The translations under genes and the position numbers were made by a program. The notes beneath the pieces were generated by a model. It made no database searches, was not told where the DNA came from, and saw nothing but the letters and a program-made list of their open reading frames with translations. Positions 1 through 9,157 of a stretch of 64,000 bases of DNA are shown here, piece by piece. The stretch is from Balneolaceae bacterium (GTDB lineage Bacteria; Bacteroidota; Rhodothermia; Balneolales; Balneolaceae), in assembly GCA_007693745.1 (NCBI GenBank), contig REDA01000041.1:1-64000 (forward strand). Reading direction: 5' to 3'. Position 1 is the stretch's first letter. Every line of letters begins with the position of its first letter.

Positions 1-484
1 CGTCTTCCACCAAACCGGCCGGCCGCTGCGGCCAGGGATAGACCGTATGCCAGAGCAGCGACCCTGAAAAGGATGCATGCGCTTTGAGACCCAGGTTAGC
101 ACTCGCTTTGGCAGCGTAAATCATCTGCTGCTCCGCCCACTTCTGCCTCTCTTTGGGCTTGCCGTGAACTTCCGCCGGTGCAAATCCATCAAACATTACA
201 TCGTACGCCGGATTCACGGCTACCAGCTGACCTTGCAGGTGGGTGGCCAGTTCGGTAATCTGAACACCGGTCTCTTCAATCCTGCCACGATACTCATCGG
301 CATAGGTTTTACTCTCCGCTACTTTTTTCAGGTCGATCAGTGACGGTTCCCAGGCGGGAATCTGAACTCCTTTATATCCCAGTGAAGCTGCCCACTTGCA
401 GATTGAAATAAGGTCATTGAATGGTGGCTGATCGCCGGCAAACTGTGCAAGAAAAATCGCAGGTCCTTTAATTGTTTTCATCAT
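1..484 (-). CDS. Sugar phosphate isomerase/epimerase (TIM barrel), 3' end cut by window edge
   Basis: The minus strand reads from an ATG at 484 for about 161 codons and runs off the left edge without a stop. The product begins MMKTIKGPAIFLAQFAG and continues with segments such as WAASLGYKGVQIP and VQITELATHLQGQL. These fit the first beta-alpha units of the xylose-isomerase-like (AP_endonuc_2) TIM barrel family. Its ATG overlaps the TGA of the upstream oxidoreductase (ATGA, 481-484), so the two are probably translationally coupled. This pairing is common in bacterial inositol or rare-sugar catabolism. The substrate cannot be read from the sequence. Only the N-terminal half is visible, so the metal-binding residues cannot be checked. 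Confidence 0.85.
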   Translation of the reverse strand, partial: MMKTIKGPAIFLAQFAGDQPPFNDLISICKWAASLGYKGVQIPAWEPSLIDLKKVAESKTYADEYRGRIEETGVQITELATHLQGQLVAVNPAYDVMFDGFAPAEVHGKPKERQKWAEQQMIYAAKASANLGLKAHASFSGSLLWHTVYPWPQRPAGLVED

Positions 485-1638
485 ATCGTAAACTCCGTCC
501 ATTTATCAGTTGATCTGTTTGATTCCAGCATTTTTTTAACAAATGCCATACCTCTTACACCATCATATACATCCGGGAAGTCGTACACCTTCAATGGTTT
601 CAGTTCTCCTTTATGTGCATCACAAACCGCCTTGTGAAAGCAATTGTAAATATTGGCAAATGCCTCAATATAGCCTTCCGGGTGACCCGCAGGCAGTCGG
701 GTGTTTTTCCGGGCGAGTTCAGAGAGGTAGCCCGTACCGGCACGCAGAATCTGAACAGGTTTATCCAGAGTTTTGTAGATCAGTGAGTTAGGCTGACTGT
801 GCGTCCACTCCACTCCACCCAACTCTCCGTACACCCTCAGCTTGAGGTCGTTCTCTTCTCCGGCGGCAATCTGCGTCGCCATAAGCACACCGCTGGCACC
901 GTTGTCAAACTTGAGAAGAGCCGCCGCGTCATCATCCAGCTTGCGTCCCTCCACCACTGTGTCCACATCGGCACAGATCAGTGATATTTTCAGTCCGCTC
1001 ACATACTCCGCCAGATTAGCCGCATGCGTACCAATATCGCCAATTGCACCACCGGCTCCCGAACGGTTGGGATCGGTTCTCCAGGAGGCCTGTTTATTCC
1101 CCTCCTTCTCCAGTGCGGTAGAAAGCCATCCCTGCGGGTACTCTACATAGATCTTTCGGATTTTGCCCAGCTTTCCGGTAACGATCATATGCTTCGCCTC
1201 CTTGATCATCGGATACCCTGTGTAGGTATGGGTCAGTGCCAGAATATTTCCTGTCTGTTCAACCACTCTTTTCAGCTCTTTCGCCTCCTCCAGGGAAAAG
1301 GCAAGCGGTTTGTCGATAATCACGTGAAATCCGTTTTCCAGTGCCATTTTCGCCGGTTCAAAATGGACATGGTTGGGAGTTACAATCGATACCACTTCCA
1401 TTCTCTGATCTTCCGGAAGTGTACTCTCCGTTTCAATCATTTCAGCAAATGTGTTGTACACTCTATCCGGGGAGAGTCCCAGGGCTTTACCTGTTTCTTT
1501 AGATTTTTCCGGCTTGCTACTGAATGCACCGCAAACCAGAGCAAAATTACCATCGAGAGCCGCTGATTTTCTGTGAACTTCACCAATAAACGCCTCCATG
1601 GTCCCACCCACCATTCCCATTCTCAATATTTTCTTCAT
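481..1638 (-). CDS. Gfo/Idh/MocA family oxidoreductase
   Basis: A 385-residue cytoplasmic NAD(P)-dependent sugar dehydrogenase-like protein. The N-terminal Rossmann fold begins at MKKILRMGMVGGTMEAFIG. The family motif normally written EKPLA appears as DKPLAF in the middle of the protein, followed by a GAIGDIGTHA segment that carries the usual catalytic Asp/His, and GHPEGY near the C-terminus. The reading frame stays open upstream to 1710, but the extra 24 residues are hydrophilic and unlike the family, so I place the start at the ATG at 1638. The next gene overlaps the stop by four bases. Myo-inositol, glucose or another polyol are all possible substrates. Confidence 0.88.
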   Translation of the reverse strand: MKKILRMGMVGGTMEAFIGEVHRKSAALDGNFALVCGAFSSKPEKSKETGKALGLSPDRVYNTFAEMIETESTLPEDQRMEVVSIVTPNHVHFEPAKMALENGFHVIIDKPLAFSLEEAKELKRVVEQTGNILALTHTYTGYPMIKEAKHMIVTGKLGKIRKIYVEYPQGWLSTALEKEGNKQASWRTDPNRSGAGGAIGDIGTHAANLAEYVSGLKISLICADVDTVVEGRKLDDDAAALLKFDNGASGVLMATQIAAGEENDLKLRVYGELGGVEWTHSQPNSLIYKTLDKPVQILRAGTGYLSELARKNTRLPAGHPEGYIEAFANIYNCFHKAVCDAHKGELKPLKVYDFPDVYDGVRGMAFVKKMLESNRSTDKWTEFTI

Positions 1639-2043
1639 GCGATTCGATTTTTTACTGTTATGGTTCAGATTCCAAGACAAAACAGAGTCCGTCAAAATTG
1701 TCGTGTTCAACCTCTAGATCCCTTGTTGAACCCTATCAGAATACCAACCAATGATCTGTTTGCATTCTAATACAAACTCTCTATTATCGTAAGATAGCAT
1801 ATCAAAAGGCTTTGCAAAACCATTTGTTTTTAAGCCCGGAGTAAATCAGAAATCCCAGCATGTTGCGCTGATCCGGGATCTTACCCTGACGGGGTTTACA
1901 TTGACTTATGAAAACTCCGCCATATCCGCGGATAGAAATATCAACAGCTGCCTTCTCTTTCTCACCGTTTAAAGCTCTTCTGCTTAGATGCGATTTTTTT
2001 GTATTTTTGGTGTTTGAATAATCATCAACGACCAGACTACTGC
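1639..2043. other. Divergent intergenic region between oxidoreductase and thrS
   Basis: This 405-base stretch holds no convincing gene. It should carry the promoters of the minus-strand sugar genes and of thrS. It contains a 12-base perfect palindrome, TATCCGCGGATA, at 1923-1934. It also contains a TATTTTTG box at 2002-2009, which fits a Bacteroidota -7 element for thrS. I see no T-box-like or riboswitch structure. Confidence 0.5.
2002..2009 (+). promoter_or_regulatory. Possible -7 promoter box for thrS
   Basis: TATTTTTG matches the Bacteroidota sigma-factor -7 pattern TAnnTTTG and lies 35 bases before the thrS ATG. No TTTG -33 element is found at the expected distance, so this is tentative. 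Confidence 0.3.
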
Positions 2044-3987
2044 ATGTCAGAAGAACAATTGACGCTTACCTTCCCCGACGGAACTCAAAAAACCTTTCCG
2101 GCTTCAGCCACAGGCTATGATGTGGCCTCTGCTATTTCGGCCGGTCTCGCAAGAAACGCTCTCAGTGTAACAGTGAACGGTGCGATTCAGGATCTGGACT
2201 TGCCTATACCCGGCAGCGGATCGATCACAATTAACACCTGGGAGAGTGAGGACGGGCAGCAAACCTTCTGGCACTCTTCGGCACACCTGCTTGCGGAAGC
2301 CGTTCAGGAACTCTACCCGGATGCCAAATTCGGTATTGGCCCCCCGATTGAAAACGGATTCTACTATGATATCGATTTTGGAAACCACTCCATCGGACAG
2401 GATGATCTCGCCGGAATTGAGGCTAAAATGATTGAACTGGCTCGGAAAAAGTCGGTTTTCACAAAGAAAACCGTCTCTTCCGAAGAAGCCCTCTCCCATT
2501 ATGAAAAAATCGGCAATGAGTACAAGGTGGATTTGATCCGGGATCTGAAAGACCAGCAGATCACATTTTATGAACAGGGGAATTTTACGGATCTCTGCCG
2601 GGGACCCCACATCCGGGATACATCTGTCATCAAGGCGGTAAAACTAACGAAAATCGCCGGCGCTTACTGGAGAGGCGATGTAAACAGCAAACAGCTGACC
2701 CGAATTTACGGAATTTCATTCCCGAAGCAGAAGCTCCTGGATGAATATCTGGTGCAGATGGAGGAAGCGCTGAAAAGGGATCATAAAAAGCTTGGAAAGG
2801 AACTTGGTATCTACATGATGGATGCAATGATCGGACCCGGTCTGCCGGTCTGGCTGCCCAACGGAACGGTACTTCGCCGCACACTCGAAGCCTTTCTGCG
2901 GGAGGAGCAGACCCGGAGAGGGTATCAGGAAGTGATTACACCCCATATTGCCAACCTTGAGCTCTACAAAACTTCCGGGCATTACCCCTATTACAAAGAT
3001 TCCCAGTACAACCCGATGGATGTGGACGGGGATGAATATATGCTCAAACCGATGAACTGTCCGCATCACCACCGGATCTACTCCAACGAGCTGCGCAGCT
3101 ACCGGGACCTGCCGGTCAGGCTCGCTGAATTCGGTACGGTCTATCGCTATGAACAGTCGGGAGAACTCAACGGGATGTCGCGTGTGCGCGGCTTTACCCA
3201 GGACGATGCTCACATCTACTGCACCCACGATCAGCTCAAGGATGAGATCAAAAATGTGGTCGAACTCACCCAGTTTGTATTCAACACTTTTGGCATGCCG
3301 GTGGATATCCGGCTCTCCTTCAGGGATGATAACAACGATAAATATGGCGGAGATCAGGCCTACTGGGACCGCGCGCAGCAGGAGATTCGGGAAGCAGCCG
3401 ATGAGATGGGTCTTACCTACACTATTGTTGAAGGAGAAGCGAGTTTCTACGGCCCCAAGATTGACTTCATCATCCGTGATGCGATCGGGCGAAAATGGCA
3501 GCTGGGAACCGTACAGGTGGACTATGTGATGCCGGAACGGTTTGAACTTACCTACGTCGGATCCGATAATCAGAAACACCGGCCGGTGATCATTCACCGG
3601 GCTCCGTTTGGTTCTATGGAACGGTTTGTGAGTATCCTGATAGAACATTTTGCAGGAAATTTCCCGCTCTGGCTCTCACCGGTACAGATGAAGGTACTGT
3701 CTGTTTCCGATGAGTTTAATGCCTACGCGGAAGCGTGTGCCAAAACATTGAAAGAGCATGGAATCCGGGTTGAGACAGATTCCAGATCTGAAAAAATCGG
3801 AGCCAAAATACGGGATGCCGAAACCGGCAAAATCCCGTACATGCTCATTGTGGGCTCCAGGGAAGAAAAAGAGGAAAGCGTCTCCGTGAGAAGACATAAA
3901 AAGGGTGATATCGGGACCTTCCCTCTTTCAGACTTTGTACAAAAGGTTGTAAATGAGGTCAAAAACAGGGCTCTGCCGCCGGACTAG
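2044..3987 (+). CDS. thrS: Threonyl-tRNA synthetase
   Basis: A class II aminoacyl-tRNA synthetase of 647 residues that charges tRNA-Thr. It has an N-terminal TGS domain (about 1-62, beginning MSEEQLTLTFPDG). Next comes the second additional editing domain, with the HSSAHLLAEAV motif near residue 80, then the catalytic core and the anticodon-binding domain from about 545. The zinc ligands are visible: Cys339 in MNCPHHH, His390 in DDAHIYC and His518 in IHRAPFGSMERF. The frame is open 15 codons upstream of the ATG at 2044, but MSEEQLTL matches the family start. It heads thrS-infC-rpmI-rplT, a classic order. Confidence 0.97.
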   Translation: MSEEQLTLTFPDGTQKTFPASATGYDVASAISAGLARNALSVTVNGAIQDLDLPIPGSGSITINTWESEDGQQTFWHSSAHLLAEAVQELYPDAKFGIGPPIENGFYYDIDFGNHSIGQDDLAGIEAKMIELARKKSVFTKKTVSSEEALSHYEKIGNEYKVDLIRDLKDQQITFYEQGNFTDLCRGPHIRDTSVIKAVKLTKIAGAYWRGDVNSKQLTRIYGISFPKQKLLDEYLVQMEEALKRDHKKLGKELGIYMMDAMIGPGLPVWLPNGTVLRRTLEAFLREEQTRRGYQEVITPHIANLELYKTSGHYPYYKDSQYNPMDVDGDEYMLKPMNCPHHHRIYSNELRSYRDLPVRLAEFGTVYRYEQSGELNGMSRVRGFTQDDAHIYCTHDQLKDEIKNVVELTQFVFNTFGMPVDIRLSFRDDNNDKYGGDQAYWDRAQQEIREAADEMGLTYTIVEGEASFYGPKIDFIIRDAIGRKWQLGTVQVDYVMPERFELTYVGSDNQKHRPVIIHRAPFGSMERFVSILIEHFAGNFPLWLSPVQMKVLSVSDEFNAYAEACAKTLKEHGIRVETDSRSEKIGAKIRDAETGKIPYMLIVGSREEKEESVSVRRHKKGDIGTFPLSDFVQKVVNEVKNRALPPD

Positions 3988-4121
3988 TGGAGAATTTTCA
4001 TTACAAAACAAGGCAGGTATGGATAAAATCATCATAAAAACGTATACTTTTATACATTTTTGACACCAGGCTGATTTTTTACAAAGTAAAAACTGCAAAA
4101 ATTAAACTCAAAACGAACTAC

Positions 4122-4135
4122 AGAGGTAACTTATC
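4122..4135 (+). promoter_or_regulatory. infC ribosome binding site and ATC start codon
   Basis: AGAGGT at 4122-4127 lies five bases before an ATC codon at 4133, and an in-frame TAA stops the frame at 4127-4129. A clear Shine-Dalgarno sequence is unusual in this window. Here it points to a non-AUG start for infC, as in other bacteria where IF3 controls its own synthesis by discriminating against such codons. Confidence 0.6.
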
Positions 4136-4675
4136 GCAATCAGACGTACCATTAGAAGGGGCAGAAATGACGACCGCCCGAAAGTAAATGACGAAATCCG
4201 ATCCTCGAGAGTGAGGCTGATCAAGCCGGACGATGAACATGAAATTGTCTCCATCGAAAGAGCTCTGGAAATCGCTGAATCATTTAACATGGATCTTGTA
4301 GAGGTCGCACCGCAGGCCAGTCCGCCGGTTTGTAAGGTGATTGACTTTGGAAAGTACATGTATGAAAAAAAGAAGAAAGAAAAAGAAGCCAAGAAAAAGC
4401 AGCACACTATCCAGGTAAAGGAACTGCGCTTCCGGCCCACAACAGATGATCACGACCTTGAGTTTAAAACCCGACACGCAAGAGAATTTCTAACCTCGGG
4501 CGACAAGGTGAAAGCTACCGTACAGTTCAGGGGACGTGACATGCTTTACACGGATCAGGGAAAAAAACTTCTTGATGAATTCGCAGCTTCACTGGACGAC
4601 ATCAGCAAAATTGAGTCCAAGCCAACCATGGAAGGCCGAAGGATGATTATGATTCTGTCACCTGCCAAAAGCTAA
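4133..4675 (+). CDS. infC: Translation initiation factor IF-3 (non-AUG start)
   Basis: IF3 binds the 30S subunit, monitors the start codon and the initiator tRNA, and prevents premature 50S joining. From ATC 4133 the product is 180 residues, the usual family length. It has a basic N-terminal tail (AIRRTIRRGRND), then the conserved NDEIR...VRLI stretch, the domain linker around CKVIDFGKYMYEKKKKEKEAKKK, and the C-terminal domain with KELRFRP and GDKVKATVQFRGRD. No ATG exists upstream in frame. The first conventional start, GTG at 4211, would delete NDEIR and half of the N-terminal domain's first strand. ATC at 4139 and ATT at 4151 are weaker alternatives. The start is inferred; the family call is secure. 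Confidence 0.93.
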   Translation: MAIRRTIRRGRNDDRPKVNDEIRSSRVRLIKPDDEHEIVSIERALEIAESFNMDLVEVAPQASPPVCKVIDFGKYMYEKKKKEKEAKKKQHTIQVKELRFRPTTDDHDLEFKTRHAREFLTSGDKVKATVQFRGRDMLYTDQGKKLLDEFAASLDDISKIESKPTMEGRRMIMILSPAKS

Positions 4676-4888
4676 TCACTGCCCACCTGAGAAATGGATT
4701 GCCCCGGTGAGTTTCAACGGTTCGTGTAAGGTACAGGCAAATGCCACAGAGCAGAGAAACTGGAAAATCGATTTCCCATTTCATCAGAGTCAATATCAAA
4801 AAATCAGATGATTTGCCGTCAGCACTTTTATTAGAGTGTTCAGCTTCTTATCTTTTAAATCTTTAGAAAAATTGAAAAGGAGTAAATT
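4676..4888 (+). promoter_or_regulatory. infC-rpmI spacer, candidate leader for ribosomal protein autoregulation
   Basis: A 213-base spacer in an otherwise compact operon. It contains a small hairpin (GGAAA 4762-4766 with TTTCC 4772-4776) and other short self-complementary stretches. The rpmI-rplT genes in many bacteria are controlled by L20 binding to their leader. The position fits, but no L20-site signature can be confirmed by eye. Confidence 0.3.
4877..4882 (+). promoter_or_regulatory. Shine-Dalgarno sequence of rpmI
   Basis: AAGGAG ends six bases before the rpmI ATG at 4889. It is one of the few strong ribosome binding sites in this window. Confidence 0.7.
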
Positions 4889-5086
4889 ATGCCTAAAATG
4901 AAGTCGATTAGTGGTGCCAAGAAGCGTTTTAAGGCTACCGGTTCAGGAAAAATTAAACGCAAAAAGGCATTCAAAAGTCACATTCTGACTAAAAAGTCGA
5001 GCAAGCGGAAGCGAAACCTGGGGAAAAGCGATCTCGTACATGAGACGAATGAGAAACAGGTCAAAAAAATGCTTCCCTACCTCTGA
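4889..5086 (+). CDS. rpmI: 50S ribosomal protein L35
   Basis: A 65-residue, very basic protein of the large ribosomal subunit. [31 protein letters not shown] contains the KT/SxxGAxKRFKxTGSGK signature of bL35, and the C-terminus reads KKMLPYL. Length and order before rplT are typical. An AAGGAG ribosome binding site precedes it. Confidence 0.97.
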   Translation: MPKMKSISGAKKRFKATGSGKIKRKKAFKSHILTKKSSKRKRNLGKSDLVHETNEKQVKKMLPYL

Positions 5087-5117
5087 TTCACAACATTAAA
5101 ACTTAAAACGTACAAAA

Positions 5118-5465
5118 ATGCCACGATCATCAAACCTGGTGGCTTCCCGCAGCCGTCGCCGTAAGATTTTAAAGCGCGCGAAAGGCTTCTGGGGCAGTCG
5201 TAAAAACGTTTATACAGTTGCCAAAAATGCGGTACAGAAAGCCATGCTTTATCAGTATCGCGACAGGAAAGTTCGCAAGCGAATGTTCCGCAGGCTCTGG
5301 ATTAGCCGGATTAACGCCGCTGCCCGACTTAACGGTACCACCTATTCCCTGCTGATAAACGGAATGAAAAATAACAATATTGAGATCAACCGAAAGATGC
5401 TCGCTGAAATTGCAGTGAGTGATCCCGAAACCTTCTCAGCGATTGTGAAACAGGCAGTTAAATAA
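5118..5465 (+). CDS. rplT: 50S ribosomal protein L20
   Basis: A 115-residue bL20 protein that binds 23S rRNA early in assembly and often represses its own operon. It shows the long basic N-terminal helix ([21 protein letters not shown]), the [18 protein letters not shown] motif and the globular C-terminal domain ([26 protein letters not shown]). It lies 31 bases after rpmI and is followed directly by a strong terminator. Confidence 0.97.
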   Translation: MPRSSNLVASRSRRRKILKRAKGFWGSRKNVYTVAKNAVQKAMLYQYRDRKVRKRMFRRLWISRINAAARLNGTTYSLLINGMKNNNIEINRKMLAEIAVSDPETFSAIVKQAVK

Positions 5466-5481
5466 TCAGTTTCATTTCCAG

Positions 5482-5519
5482 AAAGCCGGCTTTTCCTCGA
5501 GATCAGCCGGCTTTTTTTA
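5482..5519 (+). terminator. Rho-independent terminator after rplT
   Basis: AAAGCCGGC (5482-5490) pairs perfectly with GCCGGCTTT (5506-5514) across a 15-base loop and runs into a tract of seven T residues. It separates thrS-infC-rpmI-rplT from pheS. Confidence 0.9.
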
Positions 5520-5680
5520 TTTTGGCACCCTCTGTCAGTTACCGGCAGATACCTTTAAGGCAACTCAAATTTGAATGCACTTTTTTTTAAGGTTTCTTTA
5601 CCTTAAGAGTGCGCTGACCGGCTGATCCAGGATAAGCTGGTTTGACATGAAGTTGCTGATGAATCTATAGAAAAGTGATA

Positions 5681-6691
5681 ATGACAGAACAGATTGAGTC
5701 CATTAAGAAAGAGATCTCGGATTTTGTAATTGAAAGCGAGGAGACACTTGAATCCTTCAGGCTCGAATTTATCTCAAGAAACGGCAAAGTACAGAAAATG
5801 TTCGCCGGAATGGGTGCCGTCCCCAAAGAGCAAAAAGCTGCTGTTGGCAAGCAGATGAATGAGGTAAAAATACTTGCCAAGTCCAGGTTTGATGAAGCCA
5901 AATTAAAACTGGAGAGCGAGCAACAGACCTCTTTTGACGCAAAAGATGATATTACCATCCCTGCAGATCCTAACTACACAGGATCCTTTCACCCTCTGAC
6001 ACAGGCCCTTGATGAGATCAAATCGATCTTCTACAGGCTTGGATTCAATATATCAGACGGACCCGAACTGGAAGACGATTTCCACAATTTCACTGCGCTG
6101 AATTTTCCGGCAGACCACCCCGCCAGGGATATGCAGGATACCTTCTTTATCCGAAAATCAGATGATCGGGATGAGCAGGATCTTGTGCTGCGTACGCACA
6201 CCTCCCCTGTCCAGATCCGCCTGATGAAAGAGCAGTCACCGCCGGTACGCTCCATCATGCCAGGACGCGTGTACAGAAACGAAGCCGTTACAGCAAAATC
6301 GTACTTCCAGTTCAATCAGGTAGAAGGTCTCTATGTGGATGAAAACGTGACCATGGGAGAACTCATTGAAACACTCGTCACATTCTCCCGGCTGATGTAC
6401 GGAAGTGACGTCAGATACAGGGTACGACCCTCCTTCTTTCCCTTCACCGAACCCAGTATCGAAATGGATGTATGGTGGAACAATGAAAAAGGCGGCCAGT
6501 GGCTCGAAATACTTGGTGCCGGCATGGTTGATCCCAATGTGCTGGAAGCCGTCGGCCTCGATCCCGAACGGTATTCCGGATACGCCTTCGGCATGGGAGT
6601 TGACCGCATCGCCATGCTGCGCTACGGAATCGATGATATCCGGCTGCTGTACGATAATGACATCCGCTTTCTGAGTCAGTTTCCCTCCTGA
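5681..6691 (+). CDS. pheS: Phenylalanyl-tRNA synthetase alpha subunit
   Basis: The catalytic class II subunit of the alpha2-beta2 enzyme that charges tRNA-Phe, 336 residues. The N-terminal coiled coil is about residues 1-90. Class II motifs are visible in GRVYRNEAVTAKS (motif 2) and GYAFGMGVDRIAMLRYGI (motif 3), with WLEILGAGMVDPNVL between them. A GTG two codons upstream keeps the frame open, but ATG 5681 (MTEQIES) is the better start. It is the first gene after the rplT terminator, so a promoter should lie in 5520-5680. pheT follows after 46 bases. Confidence 0.96.
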   Translation: MTEQIESIKKEISDFVIESEETLESFRLEFISRNGKVQKMFAGMGAVPKEQKAAVGKQMNEVKILAKSRFDEAKLKLESEQQTSFDAKDDITIPADPNYTGSFHPLTQALDEIKSIFYRLGFNISDGPELEDDFHNFTALNFPADHPARDMQDTFFIRKSDDRDEQDLVLRTHTSPVQIRLMKEQSPPVRSIMPGRVYRNEAVTAKSYFQFNQVEGLYVDENVTMGELIETLVTFSRLMYGSDVRYRVRPSFFPFTEPSIEMDVWWNNEKGGQWLEILGAGMVDPNVLEAVGLDPERYSGYAFGMGVDRIAMLRYGIDDIRLLYDNDIRFLSQFPS

Positions 6692-6737
6692 TAAACACGA
6701 TCTGCTCCCCTATTGAAATGCTTTTCAAGACAACATC

Positions 6738-9146
6738 ATGAAAATTTCCTACAACTGGTTAAACCAATATCTCAACAATCCGCTGTCTCCGGAAGAGACC
6801 GCTGAAAAACTAACTCTCCTCGGACTCGAAGTGGATGAAGTCCTGCAAACGGGATCCGATTTCGAGGGATTTATCGTGGGTGAAGTACTCGAAGTCAACT
6901 CACATCCTAACGCAGACAAACTCTCCCTGTGCCAGGTGAACACAGGAAGTGAAACCGTTGCGATTGTGTGTGGTGCCCCCAATGTAGCGTCGGGACAAAA
7001 AGTGCCGGTGGCCCTGCCGGGTACGGTAATGAAACTGAAGGACGGCTCTGAACTTACAATCCGGAAAGCAAAAATCAGGGGTGTAGAATCAAACGGAATG
7101 ATCTGTTCTGAGAGCGAACTGGGACTCAGTGAAAATCATGACGGGATCATGGTACTTGCCACAGACAAGAGTGCGGGGACACCACTTGCTGATGTACTGC
7201 CACAGAAGAAGGATTACATCTTCGAAATCGGCCTTACGCCCAACCGGCCCGATGCTGCGTGCCACATTGGTACCGCCCGCGATTTAAGTGCCGTTATCGA
7301 AAACGCCGGACTCCGCTCCCCTCTCACGGAAGTGTCTGAACTGAAGAACTCTGACTCTGCGGAAATATCCATTGAGATTGCAGATCCTGATAAATGTCAC
7401 CGCTATACAGGAATCATCATCGATCAGGTTCATGTTGAAGAGTCACCCGCCTGGTTGAAAGAACGGCTTTCATCGATCGGCCTGAGGCCCATTAACAATA
7501 TTGTCGATGTTACCAACTTTGTGTTGCATGAGACCGGCCAGCCACTGCACGCCTTCGATTATCATCTGATCCGCGGTAAGAAAATCATCGTAAAAAGCTT
7601 CGAAGATGAAGTCAGCTTCACAACACTCGACAGCGTTGAGAGAAAAGTCCCCGCTGGCTCTCTCTTTATCTGTGACGATGAGGGGCCGGTTGCACTTGCA
7701 GGTGTTATGGGTGGCGAAAACAGTGAAGTCACCGGATCTACAACAAAGATATTAATCGAAAGTGCATGGTTTGAGCCCTCATCCATCCGGAAAACGTCCA
7801 AGGCCCTGGCTCTGCAGACCGACAGCTCCTACCGCTTTGAACGCGGTATCGACCCCAACCTGCAGTTTAAGGCCGCACTGCGCGCCGCACTGCTGATCCG
7901 TGATCTCGCAGGCGGTACAATACAGACAGAGTATCTCGACATCCATCCGGTAATCACTCAGCCCAGAGAGGTTAAACTCAGGCCGGAACGGGTAAACAGG
8001 ATTCTCGGAACAGATCTGCCAGAAGAAAAAGTTGAGAAGATTCTCACAAAGCTTGAAATCAGCGTTATCCGTAAAGAGGCAAACCAATTTGTCTGTTCCG
8101 TACCCACCTTCCGTCCGGATATCTCAAGGGAAATCGACCTGATTGAGGAAGTTGGTCGTGTTTTTGATTACAACAATATTCCGAAACCGGCTACCACCCC
8201 CTTTCTTTCTCCCTCACCTCTCAACCGAAATGAATTGCTGCTTCAAAAAGTCAAACAGTTTGTGAGAGGCCTGGGCTACAAGGAAATTATGAGCAATTCG
8301 CTCATTTCGGCCAAAGAGGCCGCCCTTCTCGACTCAGAGGAATTTCAAATCCGGACCTTAAACCCGGTATCCACTGAAAACACGACACTCAGAACCCGTT
8401 TAAGCGGTGGATTCATGAGAGCCGTTTCGTACAACCTCAACAGAAATGCAACAACCCTGCGCTTTTTTGAAACCGGCCGGATATTTAAAAAAAATGAGAA
8501 GGGAACCTGGATTGATGGTGTGCATGAACACCTGCACCTGCTTATCGGCCTGTGCGGTGAGAAAAAAGCAGAAGACTGGCGGGGGCCGGCAGAATATTTC
8601 ACACTATTCGATCTGAAATCTGATCTGGAAGCCTTTTTCGGCTTTGCCGGACTCTCAGGCTTTATTACATACGAGACAGATGAAAACAGCTCTCTCACCT
8701 GGTATCTGGACGAAACTCCGGTTGCTACCCTCACCGCAGCGAGCAAAGAACAGAGGGATGGATTTGACATCAGCAGAGAACTCTTCTTTGCAGAAGCCGA
8801 TCTCACTCTGCTGATCGAGAAAGGGTTTATCAATAATTCTCCTGAATACCGACCCATACCCAAATATCCGCCGTTTGAATTTGATGTTGCCTTTGTTGTC
8901 GATAAGTCTGTACGTGCCGGAGAATTGACCAGGCAAATTAAAGATTCCGCCGGGGAACTATTGAATTCAATCCGGGTATTTGATATCTATGAGGGTGAAA
9001 ATATCGGGAATGAGAAAAAAAGTATTGCATTTAGGCTTACTTTTTTAGATCCTGTTAAAACACTGAACATGAATGAGGTAGAGCCTCTTATTAAAAAAAT
9101 TGAAAGCACACTTGAAGAACGGTTCAGTGCTAAAATGCGGTCTTAA
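6738..9146 (+). CDS. pheT: Phenylalanyl-tRNA synthetase beta subunit
   Basis: The 802-residue structural and editing subunit. It starts with the conserved MKISYNWLNQYL, then an EMAP/tRNA-binding domain (about 40-150, with GEVLEVNSHPNADKLSLCQV). The B3/B4 editing domain, the B5 domain (KLRPERVNRILGTDLPEEKV) and a class-II-like domain containing DLIEEVGRVFDYNNIP follow. The C-terminal FDX-ACB domain (about 710-802, PIPKYPPFEFDVAFVVDKSV) is complete. The length is normal for the family, and nothing is missing. Confidence 0.97.
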   Translation: MKISYNWLNQYLNNPLSPEETAEKLTLLGLEVDEVLQTGSDFEGFIVGEVLEVNSHPNADKLSLCQVNTGSETVAIVCGAPNVASGQKVPVALPGTVMKLKDGSELTIRKAKIRGVESNGMICSESELGLSENHDGIMVLATDKSAGTPLADVLPQKKDYIFEIGLTPNRPDAACHIGTARDLSAVIENAGLRSPLTEVSELKNSDSAEISIEIADPDKCHRYTGIIIDQVHVEESPAWLKERLSSIGLRPINNIVDVTNFVLHETGQPLHAFDYHLIRGKKIIVKSFEDEVSFTTLDSVERKVPAGSLFICDDEGPVALAGVMGGENSEVTGSTTKILIESAWFEPSSIRKTSKALALQTDSSYRFERGIDPNLQFKAALRAALLIRDLAGGTIQTEYLDIHPVITQPREVKLRPERVNRILGTDLPEEKVEKILTKLEISVIRKEANQFVCSVPTFRPDISREIDLIEEVGRVFDYNNIPKPATTPFLSPSPLNRNELLLQKVKQFVRGLGYKEIMSNSLISAKEAALLDSEEFQIRTLNPVSTENTTLRTRLSGGFMRAVSYNLNRNATTLRFFETGRIFKKNEKGTWIDGVHEHLHLLIGLCGEKKAEDWRGPAEYFTLFDLKSDLEAFFGFAGLSGFITYETDENSSLTWYLDETPVATLTAASKEQRDGFDISRELFFAEADLTLLIEKGFINNSPEYRPIPKYPPFEFDVAFVVDKSVRAGELTRQIKDSAGELLNSIRVFDIYEGENIGNEKKSIAFRLTFLDPVKTLNMNEVEPLIKKIESTLEERFSAKMRS

Positions 9147-9157
9147 CGAAAGAAAGC

